Shown one piece after another: positions 16,335 through 24,009 of a DNA stretch of 64,000 nt. The position numbers and the translations under genes were made by a program. Position 1 is the first letter of the stretch. Each line of letters opens with the position of its first letter. Source of the DNA: an uncultured Oscillospiraceae bacterium (lineage in GTDB: Bacteria; Bacillota; Clostridia; Oscillospirales; Acutalibacteraceae); NCBI GenBank assembly GCA_905193225.1, contig CAJJNV010000005.1, forward strand, positions 21,813 through 85,812, read 5' to 3'. The notes under the pieces were generated by a model. The model was not told where the DNA came from. It searched no databases and was given only the letters and a program-made list of their open reading frames with translations.

Positions 16335-16420
16335 GCTTTTGCACAAACGCGGTGAAGCGGCCGAAAAGAGATAGGCTTTCGCACAAACGCGGCGAAAACG
16401 GCCGAAAGGAGATAGACCTT
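16316..16420 (+). repeat. Three tandem 40-bp repeats at the end of rlmB
   Basis: The segment CCGAAAAGAGATAGGCTTT recurs at 16321, 16361 and (degenerate) 16402. The first copy encodes the last residues and stop codon of rlmB, so the gene's tail was duplicated downstream. Confidence 0.8.
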
Positions 16421-16569
16421 GTCACAAAATGAGGGCAAACGAAAAGGAAAACACGGCGGCAGGCTTTACTGCACAGGCGGCGCGGCAAATGACAAAAAGA
16501 AAGATTAAATATTGATATAATCAATAGACACGGCGATAAATACTAAAACTAAGAAAGGAAACAAGGGGT

Positions 16570-19566
16570 ATGGACAAGGAAAGGCTTGATCGCGAGCTCG
16601 AAATCGACAGCATTTTAAGCGAGTTTTCCCATAAAGAGACGGCAAAAACGCCGCGAAAGGTTTCCGACAACACCATAAATATGCTGCTTGAGGACATTCT
16701 CGGTCAAAGGGGCACAGGCAAGAAATCCGACGGTCAAAGGTCCGATAAGCCGGCCGTGCAAACGACGGGACAAACAGCCGGAACTGCAGCCGGACAAGCA
16801 GCCGAAAGAACAATCGGAAGAGCGTCAGGAACTGCAGCCGGACAAGCAGACGAAAAAACGGTCGGGCAGGCGCCCCGAGGATCAATCGGGAGAACGGCAG
16901 AAACAGCGGCCGGAAGAAAGGCGGAATCAGCAACCGAGAGACCTGCCGGCCGAGCATCCGAAAGCCTAGCAGGCGGCGACACCGCTGCCCGTCAAACCCG
17001 TTTAACCGATAACAGGAATGGGCGGAAGGTACCCACAAGGGACGATTTAAAGCTGACGGGATTTACCGTTAAAGGCGGGGAAAATTCCGAGCGGCCGGGC
17101 CGCGATATCGACAGGAAACAGGCCTTTTCGGTTAAAGATGGACCTTCGTTGGTTTCGTCGGCTTCAATGGGTGCATCGGTTCAATCGGGTTCGACTGTTT
17201 CATCGGCTCAACTTGAGAAAAAAACCGCTCCCCGAAAGACGGTGGGCATAAAGCTGACCGAAATTGCAGCGGCCGAAAGGGCAGCCTTAGGGCAAAAGGA
17301 CGCATCGGACAACGTGCCCGCCGGAAGCACCGTCATTTTCTCGGCCGACGGGGTGAAAAACGGCGCGTCGCAGGCGGCAGCAGGTGCAGCAAAAAGGACT
17401 GATGCAGCCGCGAAAAAGGCCGACAGGGCAAAACAAAAGACGGCATCGGGAAGATCCCGACGTACTTTGGATGACGATCCCCTCGAAAGCGGACGCACCG
17501 ATATGGAAACCATCCCCACCTGGGAGGAACGCCACAGCCCCGAGTATCTTAGGAAAAATCCCGCCGATCCAATAAATAAAATCCGCCAAATGAGCGGAAT
17601 GAAGGCCAGCTCGGAATTCCTTGAGGAGCTTAAGGAACAGGGCGGCCTTGAGAGAGAAAAGCGAGAGGTAATATACCGAAAGAGAGATAAATTCTTTTCA
17701 AAGAAAATTTCCTTCGACACAAAAAACAGCCGCACGGTTTTTGAGGGTTTAGAAAAAATCGGGGAAAACGAATGGAAGGCGGCTGAGGAACAGGAAACTC
17801 CGATAAATGAGGGCAGTTACGAGCAGGACGGAGAATACCACCGCTTTTCCGAATCGGCCGATGTGAGACGGGATCTTGAATATCAGAAGAAATCCTCCAA
17901 GGCCGAAACGGCGCTGACTGCGGCGGCGGCAACAGTGCTCATATTCCTTGCTTTTTGCCATTCGGCAGGTTCATCCTTAAAAATATTTTACGACAATCCC
18001 AAGGCTTTTGCGGTGACAAACACCGTTATTCTGGGTGTGGCTGTTCTTGCCAATCTCAGAACCGTCTTGGGTGGAATCGCGGCCGTTTTCAGAGGACGGA
18101 TCATTCCCGGAACGGTGGCTGCGGCTACGGTCGTGCCGGCCCTTATTTATAACATACTGCTCATCTTCAAGTTCGATCAGCTTGGCGACGGAATTTATGA
18201 CCGTATGTTCTCGGGAGCGGCGGCGCTGTGTCTGCTGTTTGTGATTTTGGGCAGAAATGCCTCCCTTGATCTGAGAATCAAAAACTTCGAGCTTGTGGGA
18301 AACAGGGAGGAAAAATATCCTCTTATGTCCTTTTTCAAAACCAAGGAGGCCGAGGAGCTGGGCAGGGGTCTGTCGGTGGGCGACAGCAAGATATGTCTTG
18401 CCGGGAAATGCGACGACGCAGCCGATTTTATGTATCACTCCTATGCTGAGGATCCTTGTATCAAATCGGGCAAACTGCTCTTCTTCGGGTCGCTGGCCTT
18501 TTCGCTGGTGTGTGCTGCACTGTGCTACTTTTATCCCGTGGGCGGCGGCAAGGGAAGTGTGCTTTCCTGCTACGGCGTTTTTTGCGCCGTGCTTTGCCTG
18601 ACTCAGCCATCCCTTCTTTCTCTTGCGGGTAACGCTCTTTTTCGCAGAACGGCCGAAAAGCTTAAAAGAGACCGCATAATGCTTTCGGGATACGACGCGG
18701 TGGAGGAATTTTCCGATACCGACATTCTGGCGGTGGACGCAGCCGAGCTTTTCCCCGAGGGAAGCGTGGTTTTAAAGGGGCTTAAGGCTTCGGAAAACCG
18801 TATGCTCGACTATTCCATAATCGACGCGGCTAAAATCCTTGAAATGGCGGGCGGGCCTCTTTCCCCCCTCTTTTCAAAGATAATGCAGAACGACACCGGT
18901 TTTGACCCGAGGGTCGACACCATTATATACGAGGAAGAAATGGGCATTTCCGGCTGGGTATCGGGACAAAGAGTGCTTGTGGGAAACCGCAAACTCATGG
19001 AGCTGCACGGCGTGCGTGCCCCCGATTACGGCTATGAGCAGCAGTATGAGGGAACCGGCATAAGACCGGTGTATCTTGCAAATGAGGGACGGCTGACCGC
19101 AATTTTCCTCGTTCAGTACAAGGCGTCGAGAAAGATCGCCGAGGGATTGAGAGAGGCGGTCAAACGAGGTATGTCAATAGCCGTTTATTCCTGCGATTCC
19201 AACATTACGGCGCCGCTGCTTTGCAGGCTGTTCCGTTTGCCCTCGGGATCGGTGAGAATAATGGGATCGGCTGCAAGAGGCATTTACAAAAAGGCCACCC
19301 AAAAGAGCAAAAATCCCCTGGACGGCGCCCTTCTTTGCGACGGCGAGGCGCGGTCGATGCTGCGCTCGGTGGCGGTCTGCAAGAGAATGAAAAAGACCCT
19401 TAATTTTGCCAGAGCACTGCTTGTGATAATGTGCCTGCTTGGTGCGGTGCTGGCGGTGGGGATTGTTTCGTCGGTAGGAGCGGCGGGACTTTCGGCAAAG
19501 CTTGTTTGTGCATTTTTGGCGCTGAGCTTTGTTGTGGTAAGGGTTTTGCCCACCCCGGGAGCGTAA
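16570..19566 (+). CDS. P1B-ATPase-like membrane protein lacking the catalytic motif
   Basis: A 998-aa protein. Residues 1-430 are polar and low-complexity, with repeated Gly-Gln-Thr-Ala-Gly units at 45-135. Then come four membrane helices (about 446-463, 480-505, 512-533, 546-562), a 70-residue soluble part, two helices (635-656, 664-685), a large cytoplasmic region, and two final helices (948-995). This 4-2-2 layout is that of heavy-metal P1B ATPases, and GWVSGQRVLVGNRKLMELHG (795-814) is like their nucleotide-binding domain. The phosphorylation motif DKTGT is replaced by DAAEL (D723), and TGES and GDGxND motifs are absent. It is therefore probably not a working pump. hemW starts four bases after the stop. 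Confidence 0.72.
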   Translation: MDKERLDRELEIDSILSEFSHKETAKTPRKVSDNTINMLLEDILGQRGTGKKSDGQRSDKPAVQTTGQTAGTAAGQAAERTIGRASGTAAGQADEKTVGQAPRGSIGRTAETAAGRKAESATERPAGRASESLAGGDTAARQTRLTDNRNGRKVPTRDDLKLTGFTVKGGENSERPGRDIDRKQAFSVKDGPSLVSSASMGASVQSGSTVSSAQLEKKTAPRKTVGIKLTEIAAAERAALGQKDASDNVPAGSTVIFSADGVKNGASQAAAGAAKRTDAAAKKADRAKQKTASGRSRRTLDDDPLESGRTDMETIPTWEERHSPEYLRKNPADPINKIRQMSGMKASSEFLEELKEQGGLEREKREVIYRKRDKFFSKKISFDTKNSRTVFEGLEKIGENEWKAAEEQETPINEGSYEQDGEYHRFSESADVRRDLEYQKKSSKAETALTAAAATVLIFLAFCHSAGSSLKIFYDNPKAFAVTNTVILGVAVLANLRTVLGGIAAVFRGRIIPGTVAAATVVPALIYNILLIFKFDQLGDGIYDRMFSGAAALCLLFVILGRNASLDLRIKNFELVGNREEKYPLMSFFKTKEAEELGRGLSVGDSKICLAGKCDDAADFMYHSYAEDPCIKSGKLLFFGSLAFSLVCAALCYFYPVGGGKGSVLSCYGVFCAVLCLTQPSLLSLAGNALFRRTAEKLKRDRIMLSGYDAVEEFSDTDILAVDAAELFPEGSVVLKGLKASENRMLDYSIIDAAKILEMAGGPLSPLFSKIMQNDTGFDPRVDTIIYEEEMGISGWVSGQRVLVGNRKLMELHGVRAPDYGYEQQYEGTGIRPVYLANEGRLTAIFLVQYKASRKIAEGLREAVKRGMSIAVYSCDSNITAPLLCRLFRLPSGSVRIMGSAARGIYKKATQKSKNPLDGALLCDGEARSMLRSVAVCKRMKKTLNFARALLVIMCLLGAVLAVGIVSSVGAAGLSAKLVCAFLALSFVVVRVLPTPGA

Positions 19567-19569
19567 AAA

Positions 19570-20856
19570 ATGAGCAGCATAGGAATTTATATACACGTTC
19601 CTTTTTGCAAACGAAAATGCGCATACTGCGATTTTTTCTCGGTGTGCAGTCTTAAAGCCGCAGACGGGTTTACCTCTGCGGTTTTAAAGGATATGGAACG
19701 TTTTCGAAAAAAAGGAATAAAGGCCGACAGTCTCTATCTCGGAGGAGGCACCCCTACCGAGCTCGGAAAGCAGCGGCTTTGCCGGATAATAGAGCGGGCG
19801 CGGGATATTTTTGATATCGACCGTTCTGCCGAAATAACGGTCGAGACCAATCCGCAGACGGCGGAAGGTGATACACCGAAAAGCAGGGAATCCTGCGCTG
19901 CCGAAGACGGAAAAATCCGCGCTGCCGGCAGCGGAAACACCTGCACCGGGAAGGACCTTCAAAACAGCCTGAGCGTTGCCGGTTTGTGCAAAGCGCCGGC
20001 AGGCAGTGATGATATACGCCGAGCCAACATCGCAGGCAGCACAAAGGAAACAGAGAAGCTTTTTGAAAGCCTTTACGCAGTAGGGGTCAACCGGCTTTCC
20101 ATAGGGATGCAGTCGTCAAACGACAGAGAACTTGAATTTTTGGGAAGGCGGCATAAGGCGCAGCAGGTGAAAGCTTCGGTTATGGCGGCAAAGGTGGCGG
20201 GAATAGAAAACATTTCCCTTGATATAATGCTGGGCATTCCTTTTCAGACCGAACAAAGTCTTGAAAAAACCATCGGTTTTGCCGATTCGCTGCCCGTTTC
20301 CCACATTTCGGCCTATATTTTAAAGATCGAGCAAAACACCGCTTTTTATCGGCTGTTTAAGCAGGGAAAGCTAAATGTGTGCGACGATGATCTTACGGCA
20401 AAGCTATACCTTTCGGCAGCGCGGCAGCTGGAAAAACGGGGGTTTATGCAATATGAAATTTCCAATTTCGCCAAAAAGGGCTTTGAGGGACGGCACAATC
20501 TTAAATACTGGCACGACGAGCAGTATTTAGGCTTCGGCCCGTCGGCGCATTCCTTCTTTGAGGGAAAGAGATTCTATTATCCCCGCAGCCTTAAGGATTA
20601 TGAGGCGGGTGTCTGCCCGATCTTTGACTCAGAGGGCGGCGATGCCGAGGAATATCTTATGCTTGGGCTGAGACTCAGCGAGGGCATAAGCTTTGAAAGG
20701 TTTGAAAGGCGATACGGATACCCTGTTCCCGAAAAAACCGTTAAAACGGCAAAAGAGCTTGAAAAGCACGGCCTTATGACCGTTACCGATAAGGGCTTTT
20801 CGCTGACGAGGCAGGGATTTTTACTTTCAAACGAGATAATCTCCCGCCTGATCTGA
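19570..20856 (+). CDS. hemW: HemW-like radical SAM protein (heme chaperone)
   Basis: Radical SAM protein of the HemN/HemW family; HemW is thought to deliver heme rather than act as coproporphyrinogen oxidase. The 428-aa protein has the iron-sulfur motif CKRKCAYC (C13, C17, C20), GGGTPT, and the HemW-specific HNLKYW heme-binding motif, plus the C-terminal HemN domain. Between VETNPQTA (about 97) and the normal ETEKLFESLYAVGVNRLSIG segment (from 160) there is an extra stretch of about 60 polar residues. The start follows the upstream membrane protein by four bases, so the two are translationally coupled. Confidence 0.9.
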   Translation: MSSIGIYIHVPFCKRKCAYCDFFSVCSLKAADGFTSAVLKDMERFRKKGIKADSLYLGGGTPTELGKQRLCRIIERARDIFDIDRSAEITVETNPQTAEGDTPKSRESCAAEDGKIRAAGSGNTCTGKDLQNSLSVAGLCKAPAGSDDIRRANIAGSTKETEKLFESLYAVGVNRLSIGMQSSNDRELEFLGRRHKAQQVKASVMAAKVAGIENISLDIMLGIPFQTEQSLEKTIGFADSLPVSHISAYILKIEQNTAFYRLFKQGKLNVCDDDLTAKLYLSAARQLEKRGFMQYEISNFAKKGFEGRHNLKYWHDEQYLGFGPSAHSFFEGKRFYYPRSLKDYEAGVCPIFDSEGGDAEEYLMLGLRLSEGISFERFERRYGYPVPEKTVKTAKELEKHGLMTVTDKGFSLTRQGFLLSNEIISRLI

Positions 20857-21002
20857 CCTTTTCGCGACGGTCTTGCGGCTGATTTTACACTTTTCCTCAC
20901 AAAAAAGAATAAAATAAAAAAATACTTCCAAAGATAATCTTGAAGGTCGACAGACAGCAGGACAAAAACTGTCGATTCAAGAAATCTCGGAGGTGTTTTT
21001 TT

Positions 21003-21731
21003 ATGAAAATACTTAATTCGTTTACCTGCACCCTTAAGGGTGGTATGAGACAGGTCGGCGGAAAATTGTTTGCTGAAAAATCTGACGGCAAAAAAATCTT
21101 TGACAAAAAGATCCTTGCGGCGGCGGTGGTTCTGGGACTGTGCTTTACCCTTGTGATACAGGCCCTTGCCCTTGAAAAGGATGTGGACGAGGTCAAGGAC
21201 AGCCTGCTGCGGCTCCACATAATCGCAAATTCCGACAGCGAGGAGGATCAGGCACTTAAAATAAAGGTGAGGGACAGATTGCTGAGCGAAGGAAAGCTTT
21301 ACCTTGACGGGGCAAACGATAAAGACGGCGCCATGCTTTTGGCAAAAGAAAACCTCGGTGCCTTAAAATCGGCGGCCGAGGATGAGCTTAAATCAAACGG
21401 CTGTGATCTGCCGGTGACCGCAGAGGTGACAAGGTCGGAGTTTTCTACACGCGTTTACGATGGCATTACCCTTCCGGCAGGAGAATATGATGCCTTAAGG
21501 GTGACTATCGGAAAGGGCGAGGGCAAAAACTGGTGGTGTGTTATGTTTCCGCCTATGTGCGTTTCGGCCGGATGCGAGGTGCAGTCGGATGAGGAGGCGC
21601 TTTGCGGAAGTCTCTCGGAGGAGAGCGCCGGGCTTGTGTCGGGCGGGGAAAAATATAAGGTGAAATTCAAAGCGGCCGAGATTTACGAATCGGTGAGAGG
21701 GGCTATCTCCCGCCTTTTCCGAAGCGAGTGA
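21003..21731 (+). CDS. spoIIR: Stage II sporulation protein R
   Basis: Forespore-made secreted signal that activates SpoIIGA and thereby processing of pro-sigma-E in the mother cell. The 242-aa protein has an N-terminal membrane/signal segment (about 35-58) followed by the family motifs LRLHIIANSDSEEDQALKIK and GKNWWCVMFPPMC. The ATG at 21003 follows GGAGGTG. It shows that this organism is a spore former. The upstream gap has no promoter I can name with confidence; a sigma-F promoter would be expected. Confidence 0.93.
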   Translation: MKILNSFTCTLKGGMRQVGGKLFAEKSDGKKIFDKKILAAAVVLGLCFTLVIQALALEKDVDEVKDSLLRLHIIANSDSEEDQALKIKVRDRLLSEGKLYLDGANDKDGAMLLAKENLGALKSAAEDELKSNGCDLPVTAEVTRSEFSTRVYDGITLPAGEYDALRVTIGKGEGKNWWCVMFPPMCVSAGCEVQSDEEALCGSLSEESAGLVSGGEKYKVKFKAAEIYESVRGAISRLFRSE

Positions 21732-21807
21732 CGGGGTCTCTCAGTTTTAAAAGGAGATCGACAATTTCAATATAATCCGAAGGGGCGGCGGTGAGGGCGG
21801 TTTGAAC

Positions 21808-22022
21808 GTTAGAAGCGCCATTTCGCGTGACGGTGGTGATGCTGTGGTCGTTAGAAATGGTTTTTGCGTGACGGTGGTGATGCTGTGGTCGTTAGAAATG
21901 GTTTTTTGCGTGGTGGTGGTGATTCAGTGGCTGTCAAAAGCGCTCTTCTGACCGTTAGCGGGGATGCAGCGACCGTCGGAAACGCTGTTTTGCGCAGCGG
22001 CGGGGATGCCGTGACCGCTTGA
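21808..22022. repeat. Five tandem repeats of about 42 bp
   Basis: Units begin near 21808, 21850, 21891, 21933 and 21975. The two middle units share GTGACGGTGGTGATGCTGTG; the second is 41 bp because its T tract has one T fewer. On the minus strand they encode a 14-aa repeat with the pattern TASPPxRKxxF in the gene at 21851-22435. Confidence 0.8.
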
Positions 22023-22435
22023 TGCGCCTTGTTCCCTGTCTGTAAGTATGTTTTGACGGAAGGTTTTATTATTCCTCGCGTTGCTTCCTTTGCCGCTTCT
22101 TTCATCGGCGGGAGGGACCTTGCAAAAAAGCCCCCCGCCGAAAGCTTGCAGAGGTCCTTGTATTTTTCGGTGAAGCCGTCGGTCTTTTGCCGTATCTCAT
22201 AGTTCTTTGCCGAGTAGTATATATATGTGAAGGTGTACATCATTGCCAAAATTGGATTGCTTTCTATGAACTGCCGGGACAGTATCTCGCCCATAAGCTT
22301 TCCGCCGTCGAGAGCGGTTGTCATAAGGCGCTTTATGTCGGATGTCAGTCGGATTATAGCTGCTGCCGACACCTTTGAACCGACCGCTTTTGACGGGGCG
22401 GAAGAAGATTTTATTCTGCCGGATGATTTTGTCAA
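21851..22435 (-). CDS. Unrecognised protein with repeat-encoded Pro-rich tail
   Basis: A 194-aa protein I do not recognise. The TTG start at 22435 lies six bases after GGGAGGGA. Residues about 30-110 look structured and helical, with a hydrophobic stretch (NPILAMMYTFTYIYYSAKNY); the last 55 residues are proline/arginine repeats encoded by 42-bp tandem DNA units. The stop codon arises where one unit has a shorter homopolymer tract; with the longer tract the frame would stay open through further units. It diverges from an XRE regulator gene across a promoter with two inverted repeats, so that regulator may control it. Confidence 0.6.
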   Translation of the reverse strand: MTKSSGRIKSSSAPSKAVGSKVSAAAIIRLTSDIKRLMTTALDGGKLMGEILSRQFIESNPILAMMYTFTYIYYSAKNYEIRQKTDGFTEKYKDLCKLSAGGFFARSLPPMKEAAKEATRGIIKPSVKTYLQTGNKAHQAVTASPPLRKTAFPTVAASPLTVRRALLTATESPPPRKKPFLTTTASPPSRKNHF

Positions 22436-22480
22436 AAACTTCCCTCCCTTGTGAATACTGCTTGGATACAATCACATTAT

Positions 22481-22522
22481 ACATATATCTATATGTAACG
22501 CCAACTACATATTTTTGTATGT
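22481..22522. promoter_or_regulatory. Paired inverted repeats in divergent promoter
   Basis: ACATATA-TC-TATATGT (22481-22496) and ACATA-N6-TATGT (22507-22522) share an ACATA half-site and lie between the two divergent genes. They are candidate operators for the XRE-family protein encoded next door. Confidence 0.6.
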
Positions 22523-22552
22523 ATGATAAACTTTCGGCAAGGAGCTGAAAGT

Positions 22553-22774
22553 ATGAAGTATTATAACGAGCGGCTGAAAGATTTCAGAAAATATCTTGAC
22601 CTGCCCCAGCGCAAAATGGCCGAGGCTCTCGGCATAAGTCAGCAGCATTACAGTATGTATGAAAGCGGAAAAAGGGTTATGAGCGCCGAGCAGATAATTA
22701 TAATCTGCAAGAAATTCAATGTCAGCGCCGATTATATTCTTGCCCTTACCGACGAATTTAAAAATCTCAATTGA
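22553..22774 (+). CDS. XRE-family transcriptional regulator
   Basis: A 73-aa single-domain helix-turn-helix protein of the Cro/CI type: RLKDFRKYLDLPQRKMAEAL, GISQQHYSMYESGKR, then helices ending ICKKFNVSADYILALTDE. AAGGAG precedes the ATG at 22553. No ligand or dimerisation domain is attached. It probably represses itself and the divergent gene through the paired inverted repeats between them. Phage-like or toxin-antitoxin roles are possible, but no partner with such features is adjacent. Confidence 0.88.
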   Translation: MKYYNERLKDFRKYLDLPQRKMAEALGISQQHYSMYESGKRVMSAEQIIIICKKFNVSADYILALTDEFKNLN

Positions 22775-22834
22775 CGGCCGGGACGAAAACGGTGTATAAT
22801 GGCTGTAAATCGGGAAAGTACAGGAGGCGGGAAT

Positions 22835-23419
22835 ATGCCCAAAATATCCGAAAAAAGCACAAAGAGCAAGATAGTTTCGGCGGCGTGGAAGCTTTTTTAC
22901 GAGCGGGGATACGACGGAACGACGGTTGAGGAAATAATTTTTGAATCGGGCACGTCAAAGGGATCATTTTATCACTATTTCAGCGGAAAAGACGCTCTGC
23001 TGGGATCTCTGGCCGATCTTTTCGACCAAAAATATATCGAGCTTGAGCCGAGACTTGCTCAGACGGAGGGATGTATCGAAAAGCTGCTTTTTTTGAACGA
23101 ACAGCTTTTTGATATGATAGAAAACACGGTTGATCTCGACCTTATAAAGCGTATGTACGCAACCCAGCTGACCGCCAAGGGCGAAAAGACGCTTGTCGAC
23201 CATAACCGGGTGTATTTCCGTCTGCTGCGGCGGCTTGTGGCGGCGGGACAGGCCTCCGGTGAGCTGACAGATAAGCTTTCCTCGGGGGATATTGTTAAGT
23301 ATTACGCCTTCTGCGAGCGGGCGCTGATATACGACTGGTGCCTTTGCGGAGGAGAAAACTCACTCAAGCAATCGGCCGCAGCGATTATGCCTTTTTTGAT
23401 GAAACGCATAAAGGCTTGA
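22835..23419 (+). CDS. TetR/AcrR-family transcriptional regulator
   Basis: A 194-aa regulator with an N-terminal TetR DNA-binding domain (SKIVSAAWKLFYERGYDGTT, VEEIIFESGTSKGSFYHYFS, then GKDALL) and an all-helical ligand domain without recognisable specificity. AGGAGG precedes the ATG at 22835. A strong terminator ends the gene. putP follows 590 bp downstream; whether TetR controls it is unknown, though inverted repeats lie in that gap. Confidence 0.9.
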   Translation: MPKISEKSTKSKIVSAAWKLFYERGYDGTTVEEIIFESGTSKGSFYHYFSGKDALLGSLADLFDQKYIELEPRLAQTEGCIEKLLFLNEQLFDMIENTVDLDLIKRMYATQLTAKGEKTLVDHNRVYFRLLRRLVAAGQASGELTDKLSSGDIVKYYAFCERALIYDWCLCGGENSLKQSAAAIMPFLMKRIKA

Positions 23420-23452
23420 GCCTAATCTTGTTTTGCGGGAAAGATACACACC

Positions 23453-23483
23453 TACTGCACGGGTGACCGTGCAGTATTTTTTT
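23453..23483 (+). terminator. Terminator after tetR-family gene
   Basis: Perfect 10-bp stem TACTGCACGG/CCGTGCAGTA (23453-23462, 23467-23476) with a GTGA loop, followed by seven T. The gap from here to 24009 contains only the putP control region; I see no gene in 23484-23800. Confidence 0.9.
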
Positions 23484-23803
23484 GCTCATCCGTTTTTTGA
23501 TGGGAGTCTCCGGTGAAAAAAATTACTGCAGCGATCGGGCAACGTGTCATTGCATTTTTTCTTGATCATCGTCGGACATTACGGTTTTACAAAAGGAATA
23601 TCATTATGAATGCTGCAGCCGGGCTTTACCGCCGAGATCGGAGGGAGCAGCAAAAGGAATGAGACGGAAATAGACCGGCAACAGCAAAAAACCGCATACG
23701 GCAAACGACGACAAGTTTATTTTTTGTACTAAAATTTGTACAGTTTAAAGTACGGTCTAAAAACATAGGAAACATATCGCTTTGGCTAATTTTAAGTAAA
23801 CAT

Positions 23804-23864
23804 AGTACAGACTATATTCTGTACTACATTCTGTATTGCATTCCGGTTTAAATTGTGTTATACT
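23804..23864 (+). promoter_or_regulatory. Operator-like dyad and promoter of putP
   Basis: AGTACAGA-N6-TCTGTACT (23804-23825) is a perfect dyad, and ATTCTGTA is repeated just after it. It lies immediately upstream of TTGCAT (23836-23841), a 17-bp spacer and TATACT (23859-23864). The position favours an activator or a repressor bound at the -35 edge. Confidence 0.6.
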
Positions 23865-24009
23865 TACTTTTGTTATTTAATTTATCGTATTTTGTTGCGC
23901 CCGCCGTCAGAAAAGAACCCGGCCGTCAAAATTGTTTGTTTTCGGTCGGATTATACCTTTAAAGTAAAAAGAAAAAGCTTTGGCGGGGCAACCGAAAGGG
24001 AGTAGAAAA

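Noticed and set aside
23606..23662. 18-codon frame starting MNAAAGLYRRDRR after AAGGA
   Set aside because: Too short, codes only charged residues through a fragment resembling a repeat boundary (GATCGGAGGGAG); no other support.
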